Source: Schistocephalus solidus (Eukaryota > Platyhelminthes > Cestoda > Diphyllobothriidea > Diphyllobothriidae). Taken from it: a stretch of 64,000 bases of DNA. The stretch covers positions 1-64,000 of the forward strand of contig WEDG01009039.1 of assembly GCA_017591395.1 (NCBI GenBank). Direction: 5' to 3'. The notes beneath the pieces are model-generated. The model did no database searches, was not told where the DNA came from, and saw only the letters and a list, made by a program, of their open reading frames with translations. Numbering within the stretch: the first letter of the stretch is position 1; each line of letters opens with the position of its first letter. The translations under genes were made by a program, and so were the position numbers. Below, piece after piece: positions 45,051-56,340 of the stretch.

Positions 45051-45814
45051 GAGGATCTCAACCATCTTAGCAGCTGGTCTGATCGTTGGCTCTTAAATTT
45101 TAACTTTGGAAGTTTGTGGTCCTAAGACTGCGTACTCGAAGGACCAGTGAGGAGGATGATTCCTACCAATACATTCTCAATGGGCAGCCCCTTTCAATTG
45201 TTGAGGAACAGAAGGACCTCGGTGTTCTAATAAACTCCTCACTTAAACCATCTTCACAGTGTTTAAAGGCAGCTAAACGCGCTACACAGGTCTTATTTGC
45301 GCTCAGACGTGGATTTTGGCAGATTGATAAGGAACTCTTCCGAAAAACCTACGGGGTATTTGTTCGATCTCACTTGGAATATGCCGTCCAGGCCTGGCGT
45401 CCGTGGTTTAAGAAGGATTATCTACAGCTGGAACGAGTGCAGGCGAGGGCTACGAAGATGGTCAAGAATCTTAGTCATCTGCCTTACGAAGCCAGACTGG
45501 TTGAACTTGATTTGTTTCCTCTAAATTACAGGCAACTACGCGGTGACCTCATCCAAACCTACCGGATTGTCAGAGGCCGCAAGTGTGCCCTAGAATTTGC
45601 TGTTTTCTTCGAATTGGCTGGGACTTAACATGTGCGGGGTCATCCCTTTAAACTGCAGAGGAAGTTTGTCCACACGGAAGCCCATCGGAACGCCTTTTTG
45701 CAGAGGGTCGTTGGAGCATGGAACGGACTCCCTGACGAGGTGGTCCTTTCAGAAACTGTTGACACATTTAAATTCAAACTTGATACTCATTTTCTGAGAA
45801 ACTATTGTAAATAG
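45051..45814 (+). pseudogene. LINE D post-RT region
   Basis: Frames 45,116-45,628 and 45,597-45,814: EEQKDLGVLINSSLKPSSQC, YGVFVRSHLEYAVQAWRPW, LERVQARATKMVKNLSHL, LFPLNYRQLRGDLIQTYRIV, then RGHPFKLQRKFVHTEAHRNA and VVGAWNGLPDEVVLSET. A single frameshift near 45,600 splits it. Ends NYCK-stop. Confidence 0.86.
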
Positions 45815-45979
45815 AATGAAGATTGTGTAAGCAGTGGCAGCTTGTGCCTGACCAACACGTATTCAGTATAATTCAGTATATATAAGGGAGATAGGCAGAG
45901 CCTTTGAAAACCCTATTTACAGATAGACACTAGCAAAACAAGCAAATGTTACATGGCGATAGTCGTTTTAGTATATCGA

Positions 45980-46460
45980 TCATTGCTGTCGACTAAATAT
46001 ATGTTCATCAAGCAAAAATGCATCAAGTCTTCTTTTAAACATTTCTACGCTTTCAGCCTGAACAACTGAGGCTGGCAGTTTGTTCCATTCGTCAATCACC
46101 CGTTGGGAAAAGAAGTTGGCCCGCACTTCAAGTTTGGCGTGATTTCTTTTCAGTTTGTATTGGTGACCTCGGAGACTTGTCATGTTTGCCAATTCAAAAA
46201 GTTGGCCATCTGAAGAGCACAATCAACTCCTCTGACAAGTTTGAAGACTAAGATCATATCCCCTCTGTATTGCCTATAAGAGAGAGGAAAAATTTTAAGT
46301 CTTGCTAGGCGGCCCTCATAGGGTAGGCATTCCAATCCTTTGACTAGTTTCGTTGCCCTCCGTTGAACTTTCTCCAGCAGAGCGTAGTCATGTTTCGTCC
46401 AAGGGCGCCACGCCTGAACGCAATATTCCAACACCGGCCGGATAAATGTTCCAAACACGC
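45980..46460 (-). pseudogene. LINE C post-RT region
   Basis: Frames 46,180-46,458 and 45,980-46,222: MFGTFIRPVLEYCVQAWRPW, LEKVQRRATKLVKGLECL, FPLSYRQYRGDMILVFKLVR, then FELANMTSLRGHQYKLKRNH and QRVIDEWNKLPASVVQAESV. A frameshift relative to the RT frame lies near 46,440 and a second near 46,200. Confidence 0.86.
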
Positions 46461-47723
46461 GCCCAAAAAAAGCTCTCCGTCAAAATTAACGAAGGACCTC
46501 CTGATTGCGCCTAAAATACACATAGCTTTCTTTGCGATATTCGCACAGTGCGACGATGGTTTGAGAGTTGGTGTTATCCATATACCCAAGTCCTTTAGAA
46601 TATTTACCTCCTGGAGTTGGTGACCACTGATGAAGTACTGGTATTCAAACCTAATCATCCTTCTGGAACTAGACCGCAGTCGGATTATTTGGCATTTGTT
46701 AAGATTAAGGTTCAGCAGCCACTCATCACACCATGTTTGCAAGCGATCTAAGTTTTGTTGTAATTTCCGCGCATCCTCCGGTTTTTCAATCGAGTTCCAT
46801 AACTTCAAATCGTCAGCGAACATTACCTTCTCGCATGTCAGACAATCCAGGCAGTCGTTTACGTATATCAGAAACAAAATGGGACCCAGAACGCTGCCCT
46901 GCGGAACTCCACTGTGAACGGTTTCCCAGTGAGACTTGGCGTCTCCGATACAAACACGCTGGCGCCTGTCTGTGAGAAAGTCGGCCAACCATTTGAGTAG
47001 GTTGCCAGTCACACCCATTTGACGGAGCTTAAAGATCAGACGTTTGTGTGGAACCCTGTCAAAGGCTTTGCTAAAGTCAATGTAGACCGCATCGACTGAC
47101 AAACCCATTTCTAATGATTTTGTCCAACTTTCCATGGATGTGAGCAAGTTTGTGAGGCAGGATCGACCACTTCGAAATCCATGTTGATATGAACTTAGCA
47201 AGTTATTCTCTTCAAGATGCCTCATCAGTTCCGTTTTGATTATCTTCTCCGTCATTTTGCAACAGATACTTGTGAGGCTGACTGGTCGGAAACTGTTTGG
47301 TGATGTCCTCTCTCCTCCTTTATAGATAGGGGTTATGTTGGCTATCTTCCACTCGGTAGGCAGAGCCCCCGCCTCCATCGAACTTTCAAATATCTTGGAG
47401 AGCGGAGAGGCCAGCTGGTCTGTGAGTTCATTGAGAACTTTTGCGGATATACCATCTGGGCCAGGTGATTTAGTGGGCTGTAGCTGTTTCAGAGTTTTTC
47501 TTACTGTGTCCATTGGGAACGACACCGTGCTTATTTTGTTTGTAGATGTGGCAGTACTGTAGTATTCGTCCTCGTCAAAAGGTGGTTCCTCGGTATACAC
47601 GGACATAAAGAAATTGGATAAGAGGCTGGTCTTATCAGAGTTATCAGTTAACCTGTTTCCCTGATTGTCTTTAAGACAAGGAATGCAGTCGCGATTTCGT
47701 TTTTGCCTTATTAACGTAAGCAT
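46460..47723 (-). pseudogene. LINE C reverse transcriptase
   Basis: The frame 46,344-47,723 (459 codons) holds all RT blocks: PTKSPGPDGISAKVLNELTD, LPTEWKIANITPIYKGGE, NSFRPVSLTSICCKMTEKII, SSYQHGFRSGRSCLTNLL, AVYIDFSKAFDRVPHKRL, HSGVPQGSVLGPILFLIYVN and VMFADDLKLW. Both catalytic Asp boxes are intact. An upstream frameshift (47,723-47,824) separates it from EN. The best RT domain in the window. Confidence 0.92.
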
Positions 47724-47823
47724 AAAACCTTTTCGAATTTCTTGGTATGTCTTTTGACTATTTCCGACTCAAAGGCTGATCTTTCTTTTTCTCAGAAGAT
47801 TCCGACACCGATTTCGCTGTTTC

Positions 47824-48985
47824 TTAAAAAGCGGAAAAATGTTCGGGTTGTTGATATCTGGCATATGTTCTCCACAGTCTTCTTTTCGTCTTGAGATTCC
47901 TTTTTATTTCCGATGTCACCCACTCGGGTCGGGAGACGCACGATCGCCTTTTAAGTGGGCAGAATTTCTCTACCAACTGCTGAATCAATTTACTAATGAA
48001 GAACCAGGCAGCATTTGGGTCAGGTACATGTGCAGGGCTCCAGTCTATCCCATTCAGTAATTCTTTCATTTTGGGATAATCCCCTTTCCATTCATTTCTC
48101 TGCCTAACTGCACGACGTTTGGGTACAGAAAAATGACTGTACTCCCAAGCAAGAACGCAATGATCACTTCGTCCAAGCGGCACGTAAGAACTTAATGCAA
48201 GGATGCAATTGTCGTCTCTACTAATGATTAGATCCAAAACAGCTTGACTGCAGCCCATTTCGGAACCGCGTCTTCATTCTGACATGTTGGGTAAAAAACT
48301 CGTTATTTACCAACTGTAGTAATTTCTTTTTGAATGAATTTTCTGATCGCGAGCAGTACATTGACACCCAATCGATAACGGGAGCGTTGAAATCTCCAAG
48401 TATTAATAAGTGTTTGCTACAGCAGATTTGCTTTACCTCTGTGATGAGTGCTTCGTCCGTGTCCGTTCGCTGTCCTGGGGGTCGATATACCGCGGCAATA
48501 TGGAGGTCTGGTTGGTTTGGGACTTTCAGTTTACAACAAAGTATTTCGCAAGACGAGATCCTATTTGGCGAGGGCCCATCCGGAATGAAATCAATGCCAT
48601 CTCGTATAAACATTGCGATTCCACCACCCCTTTGTCCGTTTCTATCCATGTGGATAAGCTGAAAACCGTCTATTCTGACTTCTGTGTCTGCGATTTGTTC
48701 ATTTAACCATGTTTCAGTTAGAGCTATGAAGTCAGGCTGTAAATGGTACACGACCAGTTTAATTTCCTCCATTTTGTTTAATAGACTCTGCACATTTAAG
48801 TACATCATTTTAAACTTGTTTTCTTCCCTCGATTTCAGAAGATTTTTGGTTCTTTCTTCCACATGGCAATTTTTGCTGGATATTTCACAAGATATATCCA
48901 GTCTCCGGTCTGGGTTCAAATCTATAGGCATTTGGTAGGGCTTTTGACCGGCGTGGTTGCCATCAATTTCACCGGATGTTCCCAT
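47824..48985 (-). pseudogene. LINE C endonuclease
   Basis: Frames 48,221-48,985 and 47,824-48,258. EN motifs: MMYLNVQSLLNKMEEIK, DFIALTETWLNE, GQRGGGIAMFIRDG, AAVYRPPGQRTDTDEAL, LLILGDFNAPVIDW; then a frame change and QAVLDLIISRDDNCIL, PLGRSDHCVLAWEYSHFS. All catalytic motifs are visible across the two frames. One frameshift at about 48,250. Confidence 0.9.
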
Positions 48986-49082
48986 AAAAACGAGCGAACC
49001 GTTTTGACTATTTTGTTGTCTACAATTTTCAAGTTTTGTTTCCCCTCGTATTGACGTCTTTTCAATTATGCTTCCAGTGTCC

Positions 49083-50003
49083 TCATTTTAATCCGATCGG
49101 TGGGAGAGTAATCCGGCTGAAAAAAACTCCACGATGATTCTTTCGTAGTCGGGACTTTCGAGAGAGCAATAGATCTACCTGCTGTTTACTCCTCAAAACG
49201 ACTTTTAATGGTCTTGGTCGAACCTCATGCGTTTCATTTGTAACGAGAGGCCCCAATCGAAAGATCTTTTTGATGTCGACTGTCTCACCAGTTTCTTGCG
49301 TATCATTCAATAAATTTTGAAATATCAGCAGATCCTGTTTTACCCTTTCTTTTGGCGTTTCCCCAGTAGCCTCTGAGACTCCCTGAACTACCAGACAAAA
49401 TGATCTGTCAAAGAAAAAACTCGTTTCTGCATCCTGCTTTCTTTTAGTGATGGAAGGTTGAATCATGCCCTTTGTTACAGTATTTAATACTGTGTTCAAA
49501 TTTGTCTTCATCGATGAGCCTGTTGGTTGATTTGCAGACATCTCTATGGACCTTTCCAACAGCGTGAGTTCTCCTGACAATGCGTTTGCTCGAAAAGCAC
49601 CCGGGATACCAGAATTTTGGTTTGTGTCATCCAGGTCTGTCTATAAGTCACAGGCCACTTTTCCGCCATTACTTTGCTGCCTACCATGCCCTGCTTCATT
49701 GTAGTTCGATGGACATGTAAAGAGCATGCTGCTTTCGCTCGTCCGTGGTAGTAAAGATACCTTACGATTACTGTTTTTCAACTTTTCAGAGACCGTCGAT
49801 CGCTGATTTACTTTCGTGCAGTCGGATTCTATGTGCACCAGATTTCCCGAACCTGGGGAAACGCAAGACATAATTTCCTCCTCGCTTATTTTCTTTCTGG
49901 TCATATGTATTTCAACTGACTCAGAGGTTTGTTCTAATGACTTCGTTCTTTTTCTCTTTTTGTTTCGCTTCATGTTGTGCCTATTGACTTCTACCGTTTC
50001 CAT
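49083..50003 (-). pseudogene. LINE C ORF1
   Basis: Two frames: 49,641-50,003 (METVEVNRHN, basic RNKKRKRTKS, RKKISEEEIMSC, ESDCTKVNQRS) and 49,083-49,580 (LTLLERSIEMSAN, VVQGVSEATGETPKERVKQD, DIKKIFRLG, RPRPLKVVLRSKQQVDLLLS). The same blocks occur in N. The second half is likely the RNA-binding domain of CR1/Jockey-type ORF1 proteins, but I infer this from position, not a clear motif. The join at 49,580-49,640 is broken. Confidence 0.75.
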
Positions 50004-50009
50004 GACCTT

Positions 50010-50130
50010 ACATTTTCATTCGTCAGATTTATAACTGTAAACGTTGGTACTATTAAAATTTTTGCATGTGAATAGGGAGCTCAATGGCGAAAGCTTACTT
50101 CCCTCAATAAAGTGACTTAAAGTGACTTAA
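50010..50130 (+). repeat. Displaced 3' terminus of LINE D
   Basis: Forward-strand AATAGGGAGCTCAATGGCGA, AAGCTTACTTCCCTCAATAA and a GTGACTTAAAGTGACTTAA tail. It aligns base for base with the 3' terminus of F (GGGAGCTCATTGGCTTCGCC, ATATTTCCCTTAATAAA). It lacks any coding part and lies exactly where D should continue if C were removed. Confidence 0.8.
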
Positions 50131-50744
50131 ATGCTGGGTGCTCAGTCGCGGAATTTAGTTAAAACGAATTTGGACGAACTTAAAGATATTACAGATATTC
50201 CTAGAACAGTGCATTCAGCTGTTTCTCCACTAGAAATCTAAACAAAGACATTTTTAGAACAAACTGAATGAATTGCTGCCAACTTAGTCGGCTGATAAAT
50301 AAATCCAGTTATATTATTGAAGTAAATTCGACTGGTTTCTCCCAAGTGTGTTAGTTAGCTAATACTAATTAATTTCATTCAGTGACTTATTGAATAAGCA
50401 ATACCAAACCCATATATAACGCTCGTTCTCATGCCACTCTTTTGCCATTTTTATAGTAAAATGTTAACCCGTCCACTGAGATTGAAGCTAGGAAAATAAA
50501 CCACAGTTGTTTTCATATATCTTTGTAAAGCCATCATGCCAGTGTGTTGGGGAAGCGAAATACCAAATTTTGTTACGCTCACAAGAGGTCGTATAGGAAT
50601 ACAGGTAGCTATAGCTACCATTTATTCATTTTAGGACTCCAATTTTTTTATGTATATAAAAGTAATTTTTATAAGATACTTATGAAGTATTCTACATTTG
50701 CGTTAGTATTTCCATGTTTTCCTATTTTCTTATTATAATTTTTT
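50131..50744. other. AT-rich intergenic sequence
   Basis: Between the end of LINE D and the 3' end of LINE H. Nothing recognised. Confidence 0.5.
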
Positions 50745-51990
50745 TAGAGTTAGAAATTATATTTGGTTAACACCGGCAAGGCACTGTCTAAGCAAACATT
50801 AGTAACGAAATAAAGTTATGACAATGTGTGCAGAGAAAATGTACAAATACTTAATAATGTAGAGAAAACTTGTCCTGCTAGGTCAACAGTTAGCGATGTT
50901 TTGAAATTGATGGTGAACTAGAAAAAAAAGGCAGTGAACAAAAACTCCTACCTTAAAAATGGAGGCAGAGTTCAATAGGCCTTCATTTTTGAATGGAAGG
51001 AAGGAGAAAAAACTGCTTAGGAAAATAAGGTCAGGTAGTATAGTAGGGCGATACTACAGAAGCATTTCAGAATGAGATAATGGAACGTCGAGAGGCTTCG
51101 TTCTTGATCACTTAGGCGTATGAAAGAAAATCTCAAGAAAATGTGTCAATGAAATTTAGTCCTCAGCACCTTAGGATCCAGATTTGAATCCTGAAGAGGG
51201 TTAGTATCCAAAGAAACGGCAACATTTTAGACTGTGGACCACCAAATGTGTACGTCCGAATGACATCATCGTTTGGATGACTGGTGATTAAAGGAGACAT
51301 CATAGTTCATGGGCGACTCGCGGTAGTGAAAATATAGTTTCAAGAGGGTGACTTAAATTCCCAATGGTCCTTTCTCCGAGTCATGGGGAAAACAACTGGA
51401 AAAAGATGAGGAAAATAAAAGGTTTATAGAATCAGTGTTGAGATAAATGTGCAGTCTTAGTTTGAATGCAGATAGACTAGTTAACGACCTAATTTCAATC
51501 GGCAACTTATTTCAACAAAACCATACCTAGAAGCACAAAAGAGAGAGCGTTTACACGTGGAGGATGCAAGGGGAGGTATAATTAGGGCAGCATTTCTTAG
51601 GTAATAAGGAAGACTAACTGAGGTAATGACAGAAAGCCTGGGGAGTGTTGAGCTATTATTTAGTCGGAAAAGGAGACAAAAGCCTGCATCCTGACATATT
51701 TTTGAGTAGGAAGTAGTTAAAAGAGTTGGAAATAGGAGTTTTTGTGAAATGTCTTTGGGCATTTTCAATTTTTGAACGGCTCGATTCTTTCATTAAACCG
51801 AAGAAAAGGCAGTAAAATTCAAGAATGGGAAGTACAAACATACGATAAAGTCTTAATTTAATTTCAGGAAGGTAGAAACTGTAAGAAAAAAAGCCACAAA
51901 TCCGAGCAGCTTTGGCCGTAATTCTATTAGCATGAGGCAAAAGATCTAATTTATTGGTGTAGCTTAAGCCCAATGCTTAATGGAGGAACA
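50745..51990 (-). mobile_element. LINE H (family 3), 3' part
   Basis: Reverse-strand, 5'-truncated in the post-RT region. The 3' terminus (50,745-50,800) is shared with M, I and J; 3' UTR 50,800-51,480; coding remnant 51,481-51,973. It starts abruptly at about 51,990 next to element I. Confidence 0.8.
51481..51973 (-). pseudogene. LINE H post-RT fragment
   Basis: Frames 51,656-51,973 (MGLSYTNKLDLLPHANRITA, LPEIKLRLYRMFVLPILEFY) and 51,481-51,768 (DAGFCLLFRLNNSSTLPRLS, LRNAALIIPPLASSTCKRSL). It corresponds to 53,655-54,240 of G and 30,490-30,726 of L. Confidence 0.82.
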
Positions 51991-52139
51991 TTTATCATAC
52001 GGCTTTTTGTCTTATGGGTAATTTTCATGCTTCCATATTGATGCTTGCTCAATTCTTCTCTTTAGTCACCTGGGGCGCTGGAAAATGTTTTCTTCGTTCG
52101 GTTTTTGTCACTTATCTTGAACTCTTTATTTGCATGTTG

Positions 52140-52822
52140 TCCAACCGTTCCTTTGCTTAGTTAAATGTGTTACCCTCCACATCCTTCAGGGTTAGTGCCG
52201 AATCGTGCCTTAATCTACAAGCTTCTCTCACGATACATGCAAATTATGCTGCTGACATCAACCGCGTGCATTCCTTCTCAAACTCTACGGCCGAACGATA
52301 CCTTGAAAATATTTATTCGAACTTACGCACTATTTCGGCGTGGAGTACCACATGGCTAGTGGAATTCTAACTTTCTATATCTCGCTACATGTGTTTTAGG
52401 CCTGTAAGGCTGTCGCAAACTGTTATTTTAAAGGTTGCCCTTTGACTGTATGTTCCTCAATCAAGGACTTGAACAATAAATAAGATCTCTTGCCTAATGC
52501 CGATAGATTAATGGCCAAAGCTCTTCAGATTTACAGCTTTATTTCTTATAATTTATAACTCCCTAAAATTAAATCAAGAATTTATCGTATATTTTTAAAT
52601 TTTAAATCTTGAATTTCGCTAAACTTTCTTCGGTTAAATGAACGAATCAAGCAGTTCAAAAATTAACAATGTCCAAAGACATTTTACAAAAAAACTCCTG
52701 TTTCCGTCTCCTACAAATACTTCCTACTCAACTAGATGCCAGCTGATGAAGCTAAAGTTTCTTTGGGTCAGATGACTGGAAGCAGACTTTTGTATCTTTT
52801 CTCGACTAAATAAATAAATAAA
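52140..52822 (+). mobile_element. LINE I (family 3), left part (post-RT), split by element G
   Basis: Forward-strand remnant: the end of RT and post-RT region (AADINRVHSFSNSTAERYLE, ISAWSTTWLVEF, then decayed FKN..CPKTFYKKTPVS and GSRLLYLFSTK). It runs into TAAATAAATAAATAAA, where the reverse-strand element G begins. The rest of I resumes at 56,341. Confidence 0.75.
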
Positions 52823-53654
52823 TTGTATATTTAAGGCCCAGAGGGCCCCATCATTACAAACTTAGTACCGTGGTTTAAATAAAAACAAAGTGAATAATTG
52901 CTGCACTATGTGAGCATCCACATGAACAGCAGAAATGAGTAGTATGGTAAACATATCAGAATCAAAAGGATTTGCCATTTTTAAAACAAAAGTCAACAAT
53001 ATTTGGCATATACGGTTAACTGGAAAAGAAGCAGTAAAAATAGCTCCTAGAGTTAAATCGGAGGCGGAGTTGGGCGAGCCGCCAATTTAAAAAAATAGGA
53101 GAAAAAACCGCTTCACTAAAAAATTAATAGCTTAATGCAATGGGATAGTATTGTGATGTTGCTGACAACGTATGAGGGTTCGGAATGCTACTTGTCGGGT
53201 ACGAGATTATATAGCAGACAGAGCTTCTGTTTATAAACACCAGTGGAGGTGAGAGAGGACGAACTCATCGTAGACAACATGGCCGAAACGAAGAGGGGAC
53301 AGTAGAGGTCACGAGATCATCATCGAGATGCGACCTTGCTGACTGCATAGTCCATCACCAAAAAGGCGAAACCATCAGAACCCGCCTCGATCATCAACTG
53401 AACCTGGAGACTATCGTCAAAAATGCAAATTCGGAGGAGAGTATCAAGGATGTCAAGAGTTGGCAATGCTAGTTTAAAAGGAGGGGAAGAAAAAGTGAAT
53501 GCAAAGATTGACTCTGCAGAGGATGATGGAAATATAATTAGAGACCAATATAATATCAAGGGAGCTGCCTCAAATACCAGGATGACCCTTTTCAAATACA
53601 AAAGTTGCGAGTTTGGGAAGTAAACAGACAATAAGGACTTTATATCTACCGAAG

Positions 53655-54240
53655 TTAAATGTTTGCGTAATTTAGTTTTGAAAATAGATCATGTAGACGA
53701 CAACCTAATTTGCAGTGGTAGATTATTCCATATGAAAGCATATTTGGAGGCAAAAACTGAGGCCGGTTAGTTGTGGAGCTAAGGGGTGGTGAAATGATCA
53801 TGGAGGAATTACGAGTGGCATAGGGTCGATTTACCGGAGTGAGAGCGTTAATTCGTGGGAGATTTGGGCTAGAGTTAACGCGAAACAGGAAGCAGAGACC
53901 GGCTTCGAGTCTTCTAACCCACAGAAATTTAATGTTTGCTAACTGGCATCTATCCGTATAAGAGATACTGGATCCAGGAAGAGAAAATAGTCTTCGAGTA
54001 AAAACCATCTGAGCTTTTTCAATCTTACTGCGGTCAGAGGCGTTCATCAGCCAAAGAAGGGACAGCAGTATTCTAGGATAGGAAGAAAAAACATACGGTA
54101 TAGGTTTAACTTTAATTCCGGAAGGAAGGAATTATGTGATATCAAACCACATATCTGTGCAGCCTTTGCAGAAGTTCGATCTGCATGATGCGATAATGCT
54201 AGCTTATTCGTGTAACTTAGACCTAAGTCTTTTATGGTTG
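53655..54240 (-). pseudogene. LINE G post-RT region
   Basis: The frame 53,655-54,047 reads DRSKIEKAQMVFTRRLF, LANIKFLWVRRLEAGLCFLF, RVNSSPNLPRINALTPV and ends HDLFSKLNYANI. Upstream, in a broken frame to 54,240, the KDLGLSYTNKL block is recognisable on the reverse strand. It is the ORF2 C-terminus. Confidence 0.8.
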
Positions 54241-55210
54241 ATCGTTATAAAAGTGTACTGTTTGAAATACTAGGGGTCCAGGAAGCTTGATGCGGCTAAA
54301 ACACATGAAACTGCTCATAGATGGAGAAAATTCCATCTGCCAAGTACAGCTCCAACGTGAGAGCATAAGTACATCAGTGTTGATTTTTTCAACGCAACTA
54401 TTGGCAGTGTCTTTAGAAAATGAATAAATGCACTTGAGATCGTCAGCGTAAACGAAATTTTGTGAATTTGTGAGTAAAGTTGAAATTTCGTTCATTTACA
54501 GAATGAAGAGAAGGGGACCTAGAACCTTGCCTTGAAAAAGGCCACTCGTGATCGGCTGAGGCGTCGAATAGCTATAACCTACTAAAACCTTCTGGCTGTG
54601 GTTAGATAAGTAGGAATCAATGAAGTCAAGGAGAGGAGGCCGGATGCCGAGGGCTTCCAGTTTCACCAGGAGACGTCTGTGCGTGACCTTGTCAAAGGCT
54701 TTGCTCATGTCAAAGTAGATCACAGCCACTGACTGCTGCTCATTACGAAGGGATGTGACGAGGTTAAGAAAATCTAAGTGACACACTGCGCATGATCTCC
54801 CATGTAGAAAACCATATTGCGAGTCGCTTAAGAGCTTATTTTCTAAGCAAAAGTCGAGAATTGTATTAAAAAACATTTTTTCAAGAAGTTTTGCTAGAGC
54901 CGGGATTTTGTGAACGCCTCGATAATTATTTACGTCGTACAAGATCCCGACTTGAAGACAGGAAGAATAATAGATGTCTTCCATGAGTCAGGAAAGAATC
55001 CGTTTAGAAGATAAACTGAGAATATATGGCTAAGCAATCGGGGAAGCTCGGCACTCTCTTAATAACTGAGTTTGGAATACCGTCAGTCCCCGAAGAGTGC
55101 GAGTTTTTTAGACGAATAATTTGCTTACGAATTAGTTCTAAGGAGAAATCAATAGCGCTGATAACATTCAATGAGGATGCCTGAAACGTCGGAACCGGTT
55201 CAGATTCCAT
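54232..55210 (-). pseudogene. LINE G reverse transcriptase
   Basis: Frames 55,004-55,210 (LKNSHSSGTDGIPNSVIKRV), 54,496-54,984 (NYRGVHKIPALAKLLEKM, DSQYGFLHGRSCAVCHLDFL, AVIYFDMSKAFDKVTHRRLL, TSGLFQGKVLGPLLFIL) and 54,232-54,495 (NFVYADDLKCIYSFSKDT). Both catalytic Asp boxes are kept. The SGVPQG motif reads SGLFQG, and three frame breaks are present. Confidence 0.87.
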
Positions 55211-55847
55211 CGTAAGATGATTTGCAAAGAACGCACTTAACAGTTCGGCCTTTTCAGAGTCTTCGAGAACGAAGTTCTTGTCTTCGTTTAGTAATGGAGG
55301 AATTTCATAACCTCGTTTAGAGGAGGGTCAACGGCGGAACAGTTGAGCAACAGATTTTGCAAGGTTTGGCTCACGGAGTGCGCAAGATTCCCTCTGTCTT
55401 TTACGTGCAAGACGAATCTTAGAGGCTAGTTTAAAAATCTCTGCGATCCTTAGATGTACAGATAATGAACTAGTTTATTGATCTTTCAACTGCTTTCTCA
55501 ATTTCTTTAGTCGTGGCAAAAGAAGGTGAGGAACGGTGGATTCCGATACGTAGGGCTTGACTATTTTGGTTTGCACAAGCTCCAGAATGTTATTTGAAAC
55601 GACTCACATAAAGTCACAAAGACTTGCTGCATCGTTCAGGGAGGAGAGATGCTGCCAGTCCAATGAGTCCAAAAAGTTACTAATTAAGTTTATTACTGCG
55701 AGGTCAAAGCATGATAGGTACGAACGGCACTAGCCTTTTTCAATGAAACAATCGGATGGCAACAATAAATTAGTGTATGGTCACTTTGGAAGAGGCCCTG
55801 CTTAAAATCAACGAGGAAGGGAGCGATGTCGTTTGTGAAAATCAGGT

Positions 55848-56340
55848 CTAAAATATGCTTGTCTCTCGTTGAAGAACGGACAAGCTGGGACCAATTAGAA
55901 AAATTAATGGTATCGAGGAAAGGCTGAAATCTGGGTGGACAAAAGTTTGAAATCCAGTCAATTTTAGGAAAATTTCACAAAGTTTTGCATCATCATCAGA
56001 TAATGAATTAGGCGGGTTGTAAATACATCCGAGAATCGCCTTTTGCCAGGGCGACATTATAATGAATGCGAAGCAGTAATTACCAGAGAATGACGTAACA
56101 TCTAGATCGAATGGGAAGTGCTTAAATGAAGCTTTAATATAGAGAAGACAACCACAACCACGCTTACTAATGCGGTCTTGACGGTAGAGATCATACTGGT
56201 CTATGACAAGCAAAGAGTCGGAAATTAAGTGATGGGTCCAAGATTCAGTTACACATAAACATCGGGCATTTACTCGAAAGCAAATCTCCCCAAGCTTTCT
56301 GCAATAACGCCCGTTAGTCTTACTTATAACCTTAGAAATT
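55848..56340 (-). pseudogene. LINE G endonuclease remnant
   Basis: Reads RCLCVTESWTHHLISDSLLV, GCGCLLYIKASFKHFPFDL, KAILGCIYNPPNSLSDDDAK and a degenerate VHPDFSLSS block where GDFN is expected. The frame then breaks, and the SDH block lies further down in the 55,740-55,850 stretch. Inactive. Confidence 0.8.

Larger units (their letters stand above)
43526..45860 (+). mobile_element. LINE D (family 2), coding part, interrupted by element C
   Basis: Forward-strand LINE, 5'-truncated in the EN C-terminus. It contains the EN end and linker (43,526-43,931), RT (44,010-45,050) and post-RT (45,116-45,814). After the stop only about 45 bp of 3' UTR remain before the tail of reverse-strand element C. 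The missing 3' terminus is found on the other side of C at 50,010-50,130, so C is nested in D. Confidence 0.85.
45861..50009 (-). mobile_element. LINE C (family 2), nearly full length, nested in D
   Basis: Reverse-strand LINE with, in sense order, ORF1 (50,003-49,083), EN (48,985-47,824), RT (47,723-46,344), post-RT (46,460-45,980), and a 3' UTR ending GGCTCTGCCTATCTCCC with a decayed (ACTGAATTAT) tail at 45,861. Its ORF1 begins within the coding region compared with N, so it is 5'-truncated. Flanks: ...CTGACCAACACGT on the left and TGACCTTACATT on the right, which could be a decayed target-site duplication. Few frameshifts; one of the better-preserved copies here. Confidence 0.88.
52811..56340 (-). 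mobile_element. LINE G (family 3), nested in I
   Basis: Reverse-strand LINE with EN (55,848-56,340), linker (55,211-55,850), RT (54,232-55,210), post-RT (53,655-54,240), and a long 3' UTR (52,823-53,640) ending in a GGGCCCTCTGGGCC hairpin and a TTTATTTATTTATTTA tail. It is inserted in the forward-strand element I at a TAAATAA site that resembles its own tail. It is 5'-truncated near the start of EN. Broken by frameshifts and stops. Confidence 0.85.

Noticed and set aside
52741..52765. CTGATGAAG hammerhead-like word
   Set aside because: It is part of a decayed LINE post-RT coding block and has no matching core.
53320..53631. 103-codon reverse-strand frame in the 3' UTR of LINE G as a third ORF
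   Set aside because: The frame has no ATG at its start and no counterpart in H, I, L or M.
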